Shown here: piece by piece, positions 1 through 7,527 of the stretch
How the letters are laid out: every line of letters starts with the position of its first letter
Position numbering within the stretch: position 1 is the stretch's first letter
Assembly (NCBI GenBank): GCA_964509475.1
Contig: CAZDXJ010000072.1
Coordinates: 1 to 11,947 of the forward strand
Direction: 5' to 3'
From: CAZDXJ01 sp964509475
Lineage (GTDB): Bacteria; Pseudomonadota; Gammaproteobacteria; Methylococcales; Methylomonadaceae
Length of the DNA stretch: 11,947 nt
Translations under genes and position numbers: made by a program
Notes under the pieces: model-generated
The model's input: only the letters and a program-made list of their open reading frames with translations
Databases searched by the model: none
What the model was told of the DNA's origin: nothing

Positions 1-55
1 CGATTGTCCCCACATTGACATGCGGCTTGGTGCGTTCAAATTTTTCTTTGGCCAT
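1..55 (-). CDS. tuf: Elongation factor Tu, N-terminal start only (partial)
   Basis: The minus strand opens with an ATG at 55-53 and reads MAKEKFERTKPHVNVGTI before running off the left edge of the window. This is the standard bacterial EF-Tu N-terminus, which leads into the first strand of the GTPase domain; the P-loop lies outside the window. EF-Tu delivers aminoacyl-tRNA to the ribosomal A site in the cytoplasm. The start lies 27 bp after the fusA stop, with a CAGG ribosome-binding motif about 7-10 bases upstream, so it is probably the distal gene of the same str transcript. Only 18 codons are visible, so intactness and the number of tuf copies in the genome cannot be judged. Confidence 0.93.
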   Translation of the reverse strand, partial: MAKEKFERTKPHVNVGTI

Positions 56-82
56 GATTCAATACCTGTTTATTCTCAAATT

Positions 83-2176
83 CTATGAAGATTTTTTTAT
101 GATTGTTTCCGCAACAGCTGCAGGCGCTTCACTATATTTCTCAAACTGCATGCTGTAAGTTGCCCGCCCCTGGGTTGCGGATCGCAAATCCGTTGCATAT
201 CCGAACATTTCCGCAAGCGGCACTTCGCAATTTATCACTTTCCCTGACGGCGAGTCTTCCATACCCTGAATAATTCCACGACGCCGGTTAACGTCACCCA
301 CCACATCGCCCATATATTCCTCAGGCGTTACAATTTCCACTTTCATGATAGGTTCAAGCAAAACCGGATCAGCATTTTTAGCACCATCCCTGAAGCACAT
401 GGAACCTGCAATCTTGAAAGCCATTTCACTGGAATCCACGTCATGATACGAGCCGTCAAACAGGATCACTTTTACATCTACTACTGGAAATCCAGCCACA
501 ACGCCATTTTCCATCTGCTCCTGGACACCTTTGTCAACTGCCGGTATGTATTCTCTGGGAACCACACCTCCGACAATCTCATTAACAAACTGATAGCCCT
601 CACCGGGTGCCTGCGGCTCAATCCTCAACCAGACATGTCCATATTGCCCACGTCCTCCTGATTGACGCACAAACTTTCCTTCCTGATCAACGGCTTTACG
701 AATGGTTTCCCGATAAGCAACTTGAGGAGCACCCACATTCGCCTCGACATGAAATTCCCGCTTCATGCGGTCAACAATTATCTCCAGATGCAGCTCCCCC
801 ATGCCCGATATAATCGTTTGACCGGACTCTTCATCGGTATGCACCCGAAAAGACGGGTCTTCCTGCGCCAATTTGGCTAGGGCCACGCCCATTTTTTCCT
901 GATCAGCCTTGGTTTTTGGTTCAACCGCAACCGAAATAACCGGATCAGGAAATTCCATGCGCTCCAGCACGATAATGTTATTCAAATCGCACAAGCTATC
1001 TCCTGTGGTCACATCCTTCAGACCAATCGCAGCCGCTATATCACCCGCGCACACTTCTTTAATTTCTTCCCGGCTGTTAGCATGCATTTGCACGATACGG
1101 CCAATACGCTCTTTTTTCTGTTTGACAGCATTATATATACTGTCCCCGGAATTCAGCACCCCTGAATAAACCCGAAAAAATGTCAATGTTCCTACAAAAG
1201 GGTCGGTCGCTATTTTAAAAGCCAATGCAGCAAAAGGCGCGTCATCCCGTGAGGGCCTCTCTTCTTCTTCGCCATTTTCCAGAATTCCTTTTATAGCAGC
1301 CACATCGGCAGGTGCTGGCATATAATCAATAACCGCGTCCAACATTGCCTGAACACCTTTATTTTTAAAAGCTGATCCGCATAGCGTCGGCACAATCTCA
1401 TTAGCCAGGGTGCGGATCCGTATACCCTTGCGAATCTCATCAATGGTCAAATCACCCTCTTCCAGGTACTTGTCCATCAATTCATCCGAAGCTTCTGCTG
1501 CGGCCTCCACCAGATATTCCCGCCATTGCTCGCAAAGCTCCTGCATCGAACAGGGAATCTCTTTTTCTTCAAATGCGATACCCATATTGGCTTCTTCCCA
1601 ATAAATAGCCCGCATTTTTATCAAATCCACCACACCCGCGAAATTTTCTTCCGCACCTATGGGCAACTGTATCGGCACCGCATTACTTGCAAGACGTTCA
1701 CGAATCTGTTCCACAACCCGCAAAAAATCAGCACCTGCACGATCCATCTTGTTGACAAAAGCCATTCTTGGCACATGATATTTATTGGCTTGCCGCCACA
1801 CTGTCTCGGACTGGGGCTCCACCCCACCGACAGCACAAAAAACAGCGCAGGCGCCATCAAGAACCCGCAATGAACGCTCCACTTCAATCGTGAAATCAAC
1901 ATGCCCGGGCGTATCAATGATGTTGATACGATGTTCATCATATTGCTTTTCCATGCCCCGCCAAAAACAGGTCGTTGCCGCGGAAGTTATCGTAATACCC
2001 CGCTCCTGTTCCTGCTCCATCCAATCCATTGTAGCTGCTCCGTCGTGCACCTCACCAATTTTATGCGACACCCCGGTATAATAAAGGATGCGCTCAGTCG
2101 TTGTCGTTTTACCCGCATCAATATGAGCCATGATACCGATATTTCGATAACGCTCTATTGGTGTTTTCCTGGCCAC
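83..2176 (-). CDS. fusA: Elongation factor G (translocase GTPase)
   Basis: EF-G drives GTP-dependent translocation of tRNA and mRNA on the ribosome and, with RRF, ribosome recycling. The 697-residue product is full length for the family. The G domain has the P-loop AHIDAGKT (17-24), switch I RGITI (59-63), DTPGH with the catalytic His (88-92), NKMD (142-145) and GSAF (267-270). Domain II follows at about 310-405 and domain III after it. Domain IV carries GGRGQYGHV (507-515) and the decoding-centre tip loop GSYHDVDSS (575-583, with His 578). Domain V holds the RRRG and EMFGYAT motifs. The start is GTG, supported by the conserved N-terminus (ARKTPIERYRNIGI) and an AAGGG ribosome-binding site 8 bases upstream. 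The stop is TAG. The gene lies 27 bp after rpsG and 27 bp before tuf. All catalytic motifs are intact, consistent with a canonical EF-G1. Confidence 0.98.
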   Translation of the reverse strand: MARKTPIERYRNIGIMAHIDAGKTTTTERILYYTGVSHKIGEVHDGAATMDWMEQEQERGITITSAATTCFWRGMEKQYDEHRINIIDTPGHVDFTIEVERSLRVLDGACAVFCAVGGVEPQSETVWRQANKYHVPRMAFVNKMDRAGADFLRVVEQIRERLASNAVPIQLPIGAEENFAGVVDLIKMRAIYWEEANMGIAFEEKEIPCSMQELCEQWREYLVEAAAEASDELMDKYLEEGDLTIDEIRKGIRIRTLANEIVPTLCGSAFKNKGVQAMLDAVIDYMPAPADVAAIKGILENGEEEERPSRDDAPFAALAFKIATDPFVGTLTFFRVYSGVLNSGDSIYNAVKQKKERIGRIVQMHANSREEIKEVCAGDIAAAIGLKDVTTGDSLCDLNNIIVLERMEFPDPVISVAVEPKTKADQEKMGVALAKLAQEDPSFRVHTDEESGQTIISGMGELHLEIIVDRMKREFHVEANVGAPQVAYRETIRKAVDQEGKFVRQSGGRGQYGHVWLRIEPQAPGEGYQFVNEIVGGVVPREYIPAVDKGVQEQMENGVVAGFPVVDVKVILFDGSYHDVDSSEMAFKIAGSMCFRDGAKNADPVLLEPIMKVEIVTPEEYMGDVVGDVNRRRGIIQGMEDSPSGKVINCEVPLAEMFGYATDLRSATQGRATYSMQFEKYSEAPAAVAETIIKKSS

Positions 2177-2184
2177 TCTAACAA

Positions 2185-2189
2185 CCCTT
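2185..2189 (-). promoter_or_regulatory. Ribosome-binding site that fixes the GTG start of fusA
   Basis: The minus strand reads AAGGG, then eight bases (TTGTTAGA), then GTG. The spacing is ideal for this GTG. There is no in-frame ATG near it: the next Met codon is residue 16, inside the conserved GTPase strand. This settles the non-ATG start. Confidence 0.8.
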
Positions 2190-2203
2190 ATCCAATGGCA
2201 TAA

Positions 2204-2674
2204 TTACCAGCGATAATGTGCAAAAGCTTTATTCGCCTCAGCCATTCTGTGCGTATCCTCACGCTTTTTGGCTGCCGACCCGCGATTCTCATAAGCATCG
2301 AGCAACTCACCCGCCAACTTCATTGGCATATTCCGTTCATTTCTTTTTCTGGCGGCCTCAATCATCCAACGCATCGCCAAAGCCATCCTTCTGGACGGCC
2401 TCACTTCCACTGGAACCTGATAAGTTGCACCGCCCACTCTACGCGACTTCACTTCCACCCTGGGCTGCACATTCTCCAACGCCTTGGCAAGCACTTCCAA
2501 CGGCTCACTGTGACCCTTGCTCTCAATCGTCTCCAGGGCCCCATAAACAATTTTTTCAGCCACTGATTTTTTGCCGCTCACCATCACCATATTCATAAAT
2601 TTGGTCAGCATTTCACTACCAAACCTTGGATCAGGAATAATTTCTCTTTTCGCCGCAACTCTTCTTCTAGACAT
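2204..2674 (-). CDS. rpsG: Small-subunit ribosomal protein S7
   Basis: S7 is a primary 16S rRNA-binding protein that nucleates assembly of the 30S head and contacts the E-site tRNA. The 156-residue length is typical of the short bacterial form. The basic N-terminus (MSRRRVAAKREIIPDPRFGS) is followed by the helical core. The RNA-binding beta-hairpin region is conserved (VEVKSRRVGGATYQVPVEVRP, about residues 73-93), and the C-terminus is the usual KREDTHRMAEANKAFAHYRW. The start is ATG with a GGTG ribosome-binding motif 6 bases upstream, and the stop is TAA. It lies only 21 bp after rpsL and 27 bp before fusA, so the three genes are surely cotranscribed. In E. coli S7 autoregulates the str operon through a structured rpsL-rpsG spacer of about 100 nt; the spacer here is too short for that structure. 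Confidence 0.98.
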   Translation of the reverse strand: MSRRRVAAKREIIPDPRFGSEMLTKFMNMVMVSGKKSVAEKIVYGALETIESKGHSEPLEVLAKALENVQPRVEVKSRRVGGATYQVPVEVRPSRRMALAMRWMIEAARKRNERNMPMKLAGELLDAYENRGSAAKKREDTHRMAEANKAFAHYRW

Positions 2675-2695
2675 TTATTTCACCAACTGAAAATA

Positions 2696-3070
2696 TTAAC
2701 CTTTTGGCCTTTTTGTACCATATTTTGATCGGCCTCGCTTCCTTCCATCAACTCCGGAAGTATCCAGACTACCCCTGACCACATGGTACCGCACACCCGG
2801 CAAATCCTTCACACGCCCTCCACGGATCAACACCACGGAATGTTCCTGCAAATTATGCCCTTCACCACCTATATAGCTACTTACTTCCGCACCATTCGTC
2901 AATCTGACACGCGCCACCTTACGCAGCGCTGAATTCGGTTTTTTTGGCGTCGTTGTATACACACGCGTACAAACACCCCTTCTTTGCGGACAAGCATCCA
3001 AGGCAGGAACATTACTTTTTTCTACTTTTCTTGTGCGCGGCTTACGAACCAATTGGTTAATCGTGGCCAT
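2696..3070 (-). CDS. rpsL: Small-subunit ribosomal protein S12
   Basis: S12 lies at the 30S decoding centre and controls accuracy of codon recognition. The product is 124 residues, the usual length. It starts MATINQLVRKPR, has the decoding loop TPKKPNSALRK (41-51, including Lys 43 and 44), the GGEGHNLQEHS turn (68-78), and GGRVKDLPGVRYH (84-96) with Lys 88 and Asp 89; the Asp is the known RimO methylthiolation site. The residues most often altered in streptomycin-resistant mutants (the PKKP lysines and Lys 88) have the wild-type identity. The start is ATG with a GGAG site 10 bases upstream, and the stop is TAA. It is the first gene of the str cluster, preceded by a 173-bp spacer with its own promoter and a terminator-like hairpin, and followed by rpsG after 21 bp. 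Confidence 0.98.
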   Translation of the reverse strand: MATINQLVRKPRTRKVEKSNVPALDACPQRRGVCTRVYTTTPKKPNSALRKVARVRLTNGAEVSSYIGGEGHNLQEHSVVLIRGGRVKDLPGVRYHVVRGSLDTSGVDGRKRGRSKYGTKRPKG

Positions 3071-3080
3071 TTCTATCTTA

Positions 3081-3084
3081 CTCC
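3081..3084 (-). promoter_or_regulatory. rpsL ribosome-binding site, partly inside a small hairpin
   Basis: GGAG lies 10 bases before the rpsL ATG on the minus strand. Its two G bases can also pair in a weak 6-bp stem (CTGATA at 3104-3099 with TATCGG at 3088-3083, 10-base loop, one G-U pair). The ribosome-binding site is well supported. Regulatory masking by the stem is only an inference. Confidence 0.65.
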
Positions 3085-3109
3085 GATAAACAGTTAACTA
3101 TCAGACAAT

Positions 3110-3148
3110 AAAAAAATCCGCCACACCCTGGGAGTATGACGGGATTTT
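3110..3148 (-). terminator. Intrinsic terminator / attenuator hairpin between rpoC and rpsL
   Basis: On the minus-strand RNA, AAAAUCC (3148-3142) pairs with GGAUUUU (3119-3113). After one bulged C (3141), GUCAUACUC (3140-3132) pairs with GGGUGUGGC (3128-3120), leaving a 3-base loop (CCA). This gives 16 pairs, three of them G-U, followed by a run of U that is seven long in total (3116-3110). On the opposite strand the three G-U pairs become A-C mismatches, so the hairpin is oriented for the gene strand. By position it can end rpoBC transcripts, but it also lies about 40 bases downstream of the start expected from the promoter at 3192-3220, so transcripts from that promoter must read through it to reach rpsL. 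Confidence 0.8.
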
Positions 3149-3191
3149 GTATATCTATCCGAACAAGCATGTTAATTCATGTGAGCAGGAT

Positions 3192-3220
3192 ATAATAAAC
3201 TTCAAAACTCCGTATGTCAA
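3192..3220 (-). promoter_or_regulatory. Sigma-70 promoter for the str cluster (rpsL-rpsG-fusA-tuf)
   Basis: The minus strand has TTGACA (3220-3215, a full match to the -35 consensus), a 17-base spacer (3214-3198), and TATTAT (3197-3192, five of six matches to the -10 consensus). It begins 23 bp after the rpoC stop codon. Transcription should start near 3186-3182, giving a leader of about 112-116 nt before the rpsL ATG. Such a strong match at optimal spacing just upstream of rpsL suggests that the str genes have their own promoter in addition to read-through from rpoBC. The start site is inferred. Confidence 0.77.
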
Positions 3221-3243
3221 CACTGAATCCATTAAATTCATTC

Positions 3244-6200
3244 TCACTCAGTATTGAGCGCCTGCTTCAAGGCCTTTTCGACCTCACCCGTATCGACATT
3301 GTTTTTCCCTTCTGCAGCAGCGATACCTTTATTCGCCCGTTTTTTCTTTCTTTGTTCATGATAGGCCAAGCCTGTTCCCGCAGGTATCAAACGCCCGACG
3401 ATAACATTTTCTTTCAGGCCATGCAGACCATCACTCAACCCCCTGACTGCGGCATCGGTCAATACCCGTGTGGTTTCCTGGAATGAAGCAGCCGATATAA
3501 ATGACTCGGTAGCTAACGAGGCCTTGGTAATACCGAGCAACAGTGACTCATAGCTTGCCGGAATTTTTCCTTGCTCTTCCATTTTGTCATTAACCGCCTT
3601 GACGGCAGCCCGTTCAACCTGCTCACCCTTCAAAAATTCGGTATCGCCTGACGCAGTAATTTTCACTTTCCTCAACATCTGACGAATAATCGCCTCTATA
3701 TGTTTATCGTTAATTTTTACACCCTGCAAACGATACACATCCTGTATTTCTTTTACCAGATAAGAAGCCAGTTCTTCAACGCCGCGTAAACGCAGAATAT
3801 CATGCGGTGTCAATTCACCTTCCGCAATTGTCTCACCTTTTTCGACATACTCACCATCGAAAACCGTAATATGCCGCCACTTTGGCACCAGAGTTTCGTA
3901 CTGTTCTCCCGTCGAATCGGTAATGACGACCCGCTGCTTACCCTTGGTTTCCTTACCAAAGGAAATCATACCGGTTGCTTCAGCCAAAATCGCCGGGTCT
4001 TTGGTTTTTCTTGCTTCAAACAGATCTGCAACTCTTGGCAAACCACCGGTAATATCACGTGTTTTACTGGATTCCTGAGGAATTCGGGCAATAACATCAC
4101 CAACCTGCACTACGGCACCATCTTTGATTCCTGCAATCGCTCCGGATGGCAGAAAATATTGCGCGGCGATTTCCGTTCCCGGCAAATAAACATCATCACC
4201 ATTTTCGGTAACCAGTTTAACCATAGGCCGCAATTCCTTACCGGAACTTCCCCTTTGTTTTGGATCAGTAACCACCATCGAAGTCAAACCGGTCATTTCA
4301 TCGATTTGCTCTTGTACCGTCACACCTACGACAAAATCTTGCAAGCGAACAATACCTTCCACTTCGGTGACGACCGGATGTGTGTGCGGATCCCACACAG
4401 CAATAATACTTCCTGCTTTGGCCTTGCTGCCATCACGCACCGACAAAATCGCACCATAAGGAATTTTATAACGCTCACGCTCACGACCGTAAGAATCGAT
4501 CAAGCCAACCTCACCTGATCTCGAAACCGCCACCAGATTGCCATCCCGGTTGATGACTGTTTTCATATTATGCAGTTTGACGCTGCCATCAGCTTTGATC
4601 TGTACATTGCTGATCGCTGCCGAACGGGAAGCCGCCCCGCCAATATGGAAAGTACGCATGGTCAGCTGGGTGCCCGGCTCACCAATCGATTGCGCCGCGA
4701 TAACACCAACCGCCTCACCGATATTGACCAAATGTCCACGCCCTAAATCACGGCCATAACATTTGGCGCATATACCATAGCGGCTGTCACAGGTAATCAC
4801 TGAACGCACTTTAACCTTGTCGATACTGTTTTCTTCAAGCACCGCCACCCAATGCTCATCCAGCATGGTGCCAGCAGGCGCCACCAGTGTCAATCCATCC
4901 TGACTCATCACATCATCGACCACCACGCGCCCCAACACCCGTTCAGCCAGCGGCTCGACCACGTCACCACCTTCAATAAGCGGTGTCATCGTCAAACCAT
5001 TTTTGGTTCCACAATCCTGAATCGTAATAACCAAATCCTGGGCGACATCAACCAGACGGCGTGTCAAATAACCCGAATTTGCCGTTTTCAACGCAGTGTC
5101 CGCCAAGCCTTTTCTGGCGCCATGGGTTGAAATAAAGTATTGCAATACATCGAGACCTTCACGGAAATTCGCGGTAATGGGGGTTTCGATAATAGAACCA
5201 TCCGGTTTTGCCATCAAACCTCGCATTCCAGCCAATTGACGAATCTGTGCCGCAGAACCCCGGGCGCCGGACTCAGCCATCATAAAGATCGAGTTGAAGG
5301 ATTTTTGCTTGATCTTGTTGCCATCAGCATCTTCCACTTCCTCCTCACCCAGGCCTTCCATCATGACCTTGGCAACCTGATCATTGGCATGTGACCAGAT
5401 ATCGATCACCTTATTGTAACGTTCGCCATCGGTTACCAGACCCGATGCGTACTGGTTCTGGATTTCATTGGCTTCGGCATTGGCCATGCGGATAATTTCC
5501 GCCTTGCGCTTCGGTATTTCCATATCCTCGAGGCCAAAAGAAACACCGGAGCGGGTCGCATAACGAAAACCGAGATACATCAGCTGATCAGCCAACACAA
5601 CCGTATCCTTGATACCTAAATAGCGGTAACAATAGTTGATGAGCTGTGATATTTTCTTTTTGGTCATATCACAATTGACCAATTCAAAAGGCATCCCCTT
5701 GGGAAGAATTTGCCAAATCAGCGCTCGCCCAACTGTCGTCTGTACCCGACGGGTTATCGTGTTCGCTTCCCCGTCCTCAGCTCCTGTTGTTTCGGTGATG
5801 CGTAACTGAATTCTACTTTGCAACTCAACGATTTTTTCATCAAGTGCCTTTTGTACTTCCTTCACATCAACATAAATTCCATTTTCCCCACGCGCATTGA
5901 TTTTTTCACGGCTGATAAAATACAGGCCCAATACCACGTCCTGAGTCGGATTGATAACCGGCTCCCCATTTGCCGGCGACAGAATATTGTTGGTCGCCAT
6001 CATCAATGAACGCGCTTCCAATTGCGCTTCTATCGACAAAGGAATATGCACAGCCATCTGATCGCCGTCAAAGTCTGCATTGAACGCACTACAGACCAAA
6101 GGGTGCAACTGAATCGCCTTGCCTTCGATTAAAATCGGTTCAAACGCCTGAATACCCAAGCGGTGCAAGGTTGGCGCACGGTTCAACATGACCGGATGTT

Positions 6201-7452
6201 CGCGAATAACCTCTTCAAGAATATCCCAGACCTCGCTGCCCTCTCTTTCCACCAATTTTTTTGCAGCTTTGATGGTTGTTGCCAAACCACGCATTTGCAA
6301 TTTGCTGAATATGAAAGGCTTGAATAATTCCAAAGCCATTTTTTTCGGCAGTCCACATTGATGCAAGCGTAACGTCGGCCCCACCACGATAACCGAACGT
6401 CCCGAGTAATCAACCCGTTTTCCCAACAGGTTTTGTCTGAAGCGGCCTTGTTTGCCTTTAATCATGTCAGCGAGCGATTTCAAAGGCCGGCGATTGGTAC
6501 CGGTAATTGCACGGCCTCTGCGGCCATTATCCAACAGCGCGTCAACCGACTCCTGCAACATTCTCTTTTCATTACGGACAATGATATCCGGTGCATTGAG
6601 CTCCAAAAGACGGTTCAAACGGTTGTTCCGGTTGATCACCCGGCGATACAAATCATTCAGATCAGAAGTTGCAAAACGACCGCCATCCAATGGCACCAAC
6701 GGCCGCAGCTCCGGTGGCAATACCGGTAACACATGCATGATCATCCATTCCGGGCGGTTTTTGGAATTCAGTAACGCATCGATGACCTTCATACGTTTTG
6801 CGTACTTTTTGATTTTGGTTTCAGAGTTGGTCGAGTTGATTTCTTCCCGTAAAATCGCCACCTCTCTTTTCAGATCCAGTGATTGTAATAACTCATAAAT
6901 ACCCTCGGCGCCCATCTTGGCTTCAAAATCATCACCATGCTCTTCAACGGCTTCCAGATATTCATCATCCGTCAACAATTGCCCTCTTTCCAGCGGTGTC
7001 AAACCGGGATCCAGAACAACAAAAGATTCAAAATACAAAACCCGCTCGATTTCCCTGAGCGTCATATCCAACAATAAAGCAATACGGGAAGGCAGTGATT
7101 TTAAAAACCAGATATGCGCAACCGGGCTGGCCAGTTCGATATGTCCCATACGCTCCCTGCGCACTTTGGATACCGTTACTTCCACACCACATTTTTCACA
7201 AATGACACCACGATGCTTCAAGCGTTTGTATTTTCCGCACAAGCACTCATAATCGCTCACCGGCCCAAAAATTTTGGCGCAAAACAAGCCATCACGCTCT
7301 GGTTTGAAAGTACGGTAATTAATCGTTTCCGGTTTTTTTACTTCCCCATAAGACCATGAGCGTATCATGTCCGGCGATGCCAAACCGATCTGAATCGAAT
7401 CAAAGTCGTCTGTCCGACCCTGACGCTTTAAAAAATTCATTAAGTCTTTCAA
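3244..7452 (-). CDS. rpoC: DNA-directed RNA polymerase subunit beta'
   Basis: Beta' carries the catalytic centre of RNA polymerase and the clamp. The product is 1402 residues, close to E. coli (1407), and key residues keep E. coli numbering. The first zinc site is Cys 70, 72, 85 and 88. The Mg-binding NADFDGDQM (458-466) has Asp 460, 462 and 464. The second zinc site is Cys 814, 888, 895 and 898. The bridge helix region (about 765-805) includes ISTHGARKGLADTALKTANS, and the trigger loop has TMRTFHIGG (931-939, with Met 932 and His 936). The proteobacterial insert follows the trigger loop at about 943-1130. The C-terminal NVIVGRLIPAGTG (1349-1361) is the omega-binding end. The start is TTG: its MKDLMNFLK aligns with the E. 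coli N-terminus (MKDLLKFLK), and AAGAGG lies 8 bases upstream, whereas the first ATG, 12 bases further in, is too far from that site. rpoB ends 75 bp upstream. The stop codon is followed by the str promoter. Confidence 0.98.
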   Translation of the reverse strand: MKDLMNFLKRQGRTDDFDSIQIGLASPDMIRSWSYGEVKKPETINYRTFKPERDGLFCAKIFGPVSDYECLCGKYKRLKHRGVICEKCGVEVTVSKVRRERMGHIELASPVAHIWFLKSLPSRIALLLDMTLREIERVLYFESFVVLDPGLTPLERGQLLTDDEYLEAVEEHGDDFEAKMGAEGIYELLQSLDLKREVAILREEINSTNSETKIKKYAKRMKVIDALLNSKNRPEWMIMHVLPVLPPELRPLVPLDGGRFATSDLNDLYRRVINRNNRLNRLLELNAPDIIVRNEKRMLQESVDALLDNGRRGRAITGTNRRPLKSLADMIKGKQGRFRQNLLGKRVDYSGRSVIVVGPTLRLHQCGLPKKMALELFKPFIFSKLQMRGLATTIKAAKKLVEREGSEVWDILEEVIREHPVMLNRAPTLHRLGIQAFEPILIEGKAIQLHPLVCSAFNADFDGDQMAVHIPLSIEAQLEARSLMMATNNILSPANGEPVINPTQDVVLGLYFISREKINARGENGIYVDVKEVQKALDEKIVELQSRIQLRITETTGAEDGEANTITRRVQTTVGRALIWQILPKGMPFELVNCDMTKKKISQLINYCYRYLGIKDTVVLADQLMYLGFRYATRSGVSFGLEDMEIPKRKAEIIRMANAEANEIQNQYASGLVTDGERYNKVIDIWSHANDQVAKVMMEGLGEEEVEDADGNKIKQKSFNSIFMMAESGARGSAAQIRQLAGMRGLMAKPDGSIIETPITANFREGLDVLQYFISTHGARKGLADTALKTANSGYLTRRLVDVAQDLVITIQDCGTKNGLTMTPLIEGGDVVEPLAERVLGRVVVDDVMSQDGLTLVAPAGTMLDEHWVAVLEENSIDKVKVRSVITCDSRYGICAKCYGRDLGRGHLVNIGEAVGVIAAQSIGEPGTQLTMRTFHIGGAASRSAAISNVQIKADGSVKLHNMKTVINRDGNLVAVSRSGEVGLIDSYGRERERYKIPYGAILSVRDGSKAKAGSIIAVWDPHTHPVVTEVEGIVRLQDFVVGVTVQEQIDEMTGLTSMVVTDPKQRGSSGKELRPMVKLVTENGDDVYLPGTEIAAQYFLPSGAIAGIKDGAVVQVGDVIARIPQESSKTRDITGGLPRVADLFEARKTKDPAILAEATGMISFGKETKGKQRVVITDSTGEQYETLVPKWRHITVFDGEYVEKGETIAEGELTPHDILRLRGVEELASYLVKEIQDVYRLQGVKINDKHIEAIIRQMLRKVKITASGDTEFLKGEQVERAAVKAVNDKMEEQGKIPASYESLLLGITKASLATESFISAASFQETTRVLTDAAVRGLSDGLHGLKENVIVGRLIPAGTGLAYHEQRKKKRANKGIAAAEGKNNVDTGEVEKALKQALNTE

Positions 7453-7460
7453 GAGCTTGT

Positions 7461-7466
7461 CCTCTT
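7461..7466 (-). promoter_or_regulatory. Ribosome-binding site that fixes the TTG start of rpoC
   Basis: AAGAGG is followed by eight bases (ACAAGCTC) and then TTG at 7452-7450. The in-frame ATG at 7440-7438 would be 20 bases from the site. Spacing and N-terminal homology agree on TTG as the start. The 75-bp rpoB-rpoC spacer (7453-7527) shows nothing else convincing beyond a weak CCGG/CCGG stem. Confidence 0.78.
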
Positions 7467-7527
7467 ATTTAGTTACCGGTTGATCCCGGCAGGGCACTAT
7501 CAATAATTATCACTTGAAATAAAGGAC

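Noticed and set aside
520..560. Possible resistance or host-adaptation changes in EF-G, S12 or RpoB
   Set aside because: On inspection the PKKP lysines and Lys 88 of S12, the rifampicin pocket of RpoB and the EF-G GTPase and domain IV motifs all have the usual wild-type residues.
1657..1941. Minus-strand open frame of 94 codons inside fusA
   Set aside because: It is an out-of-frame overlap within the EF-G GTPase domain, where the fusA frame is fully conserved.
3802..4518. Plus-strand open frame of 238 codons
   Set aside because: It is antisense to the C-terminal third of rpoC, rich in residues typical of shadow frames (Cys, His, Asn, Phe), with no family resemblance.
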